Shown here piece by piece: positions 21,717-22,408 of a stretch of 22,408 nt of DNA; position 1 is the stretch's first letter; every line of letters starts with the position of its first letter. The notes beneath the pieces are model-generated. The model did not search any database and was not told the DNA's origin. It saw only the letters and a program-made list of their open reading frames with translations. The stretch spans positions 1-22,408 of the IMG/VR virus record IMGVR_UViG_3300042319_001147; one strand, given 5' to 3'. Position numbers and translations under genes: made by a program. The stretch is from a virus.

Positions 21717-22408
21717 ATGGCTTTAACCGATAACACTACTTTTTATGGTAAGGATGCTGAAGGCTTTTTCAAGAAGGTACTAACTTCAGGAATCGCTAAG
21801 AACGAACTTACTTTAATCCCGAATGTGAAAAGCAAAATCAAATTAGCTTATTCAGATTTAGGTAACATCTTACAAGATGACGATTGTTCTTTCTCTGCTA
21901 CAGGAGAAGGTACTTTAAATCAAAAAACAATGGAAGTTTGCCCAGTAAAAGTAAACTTAGAATATTGTGTAAACACTTTCGAAGCGAACTACTTATCTTT
22001 ACAATTAAGAGCTGGTTCAAATGGTGAAGAGGTTGTACCTACTTCATACGCAGACTTCGTAGTAAACTACGTAGCTGAAAAAGTATCAGCTGATATGGAG
22101 AAAGTTCTTTTCCAAGGAAACTCTGCTACTTCATCTTACCCATACTCTTTATGTGATGGTTTGATTAAAAAACTACAAGCTGATGGTGACGTTATTGACG
22201 TATCTGCTACTGCTTCTACTATCTCTTCTTCAAACGTGATTGGAGAATTAAACAGATTATTAGCTGCTGTACCTGCTGAAGTAAGAGCTCAAACAAACTT
22301 CAAAATCTTTGTTTCTCAAGCTATCGCATTCGCTTACAAACAAGCACAAGCTGCTACAACTGGTGGTTTATTCATGGTTGGTGATAAAGAATTAAACTAC
22401 TTAGGTTT
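21717..22408 (+). CDS. Major capsid protein, N-terminal part
   Basis: The frame opens MALTDNTTFYGKDAEGFFKK and runs off the window after 230 codons. It continues IPNVKSKIKLAYSDLGNILQ, YCVNTFEANYLSLQLRAGSN, YVAEKVSADMEKVLFQGNSA and IGELNRLLAAVPAEV. The pattern, with a DNA-proximal N-arm, long helix and then a domain with repeated VFQG/ELN segments, suits an HK97-fold capsid protein of Bacteroidota phages, and it directly follows the protease/scaffold gene. It uses favoured codons (GCT, TTA, AAC) more than its neighbours, as expected for an abundant protein. No separate propeptide cleavage site can be identified. Confidence 0.8.
   Translation, partial: MALTDNTTFYGKDAEGFFKKVLTSGIAKNELTLIPNVKSKIKLAYSDLGNILQDDDCSFSATGEGTLNQKTMEVCPVKVNLEYCVNTFEANYLSLQLRAGSNGEEVVPTSYADFVVNYVAEKVSADMEKVLFQGNSATSSYPYSLCDGLIKKLQADGDVIDVSATASTISSSNVIGELNRLLAAVPAEVRAQTNFKIFVSQAIAFAYKQAQAATTGGLFMVGDKELNYLG

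Noticed and set aside
1-22408. CRISPR array
   Set aside because: No regularly spaced repeats of 23-40 bp were seen on either strand.

Overview
This window is part of a tailed double-stranded DNA phage genome (class Caudoviricetes). The rightward genes give small and large terminase subunits, a tail-assembly-chaperone gene with an apparent -1 frameshift, tail completion proteins, large tail and fibre proteins, a 951-residue tape measure protein, an XkdF-type prohead protease with scaffold tail, and the start of the major capsid protein. The DNA is AT-rich. Most starts lack a Shine-Dalgarno sequence and are preceded by A/T-rich leaders, and several structural proteins look like those of phages of Bacteroidota (Flavobacteria-like). 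The host call is an inference. No portal, integrase, lysis or replication gene is visible.

Layout. Positions 1-1374 hold a leftward operon: the start of a gene running off the edge, a 124-residue unknown protein, and a 323-residue protein that looks like a sigma factor with two C-terminal zinc fingers. A divergent 117-residue gene follows (1433-1786) and ends at a clear intrinsic terminator. Positions 1840-2269 have no ORF but contain many nested hairpins, probably a structured RNA on the plus strand. Within it a long hairpin sits between perfect 16-bp direct repeats. Positions 2270-3221 are three leftward small genes, one a GIY-YIG endonuclease. A second, rightward GIY-YIG gene lies at 3306-3800.

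The packaging and structural module starts at 3980 with terS. A DNA methyltransferase follows that has lost its catalytic middle by internal deletion (4389-4800), then terL. Directly after terL is a cassette with a DruA-like (DUF4338) gene and a 70-nt cloverleaf-like RNA. A perfect 17-bp direct repeat at 6001-6017 and 7232-7248 brackets it, so it looks like an insertion. Next come a GIY-YIG gene, a NUMOD4-HNH homing endonuclease and a small unknown gene. The tail genes run from 8291 to 20573, followed by protease/scaffold and capsid. Tail genes lying between terminase and capsid is an uncommon order.

Regulation. A CATATAA motif recurs just upstream of terS, the tail terminator, the first large tail gene, the fibre gene, the protease and the capsid gene. 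It is absent where genes overlap or abut. It is a candidate phage-specific promoter, possibly read with the phage-encoded sigma-like protein. The best candidates for something undescribed are the DruA-like/cloverleaf cassette and the structured RNA at about 1905-2265.
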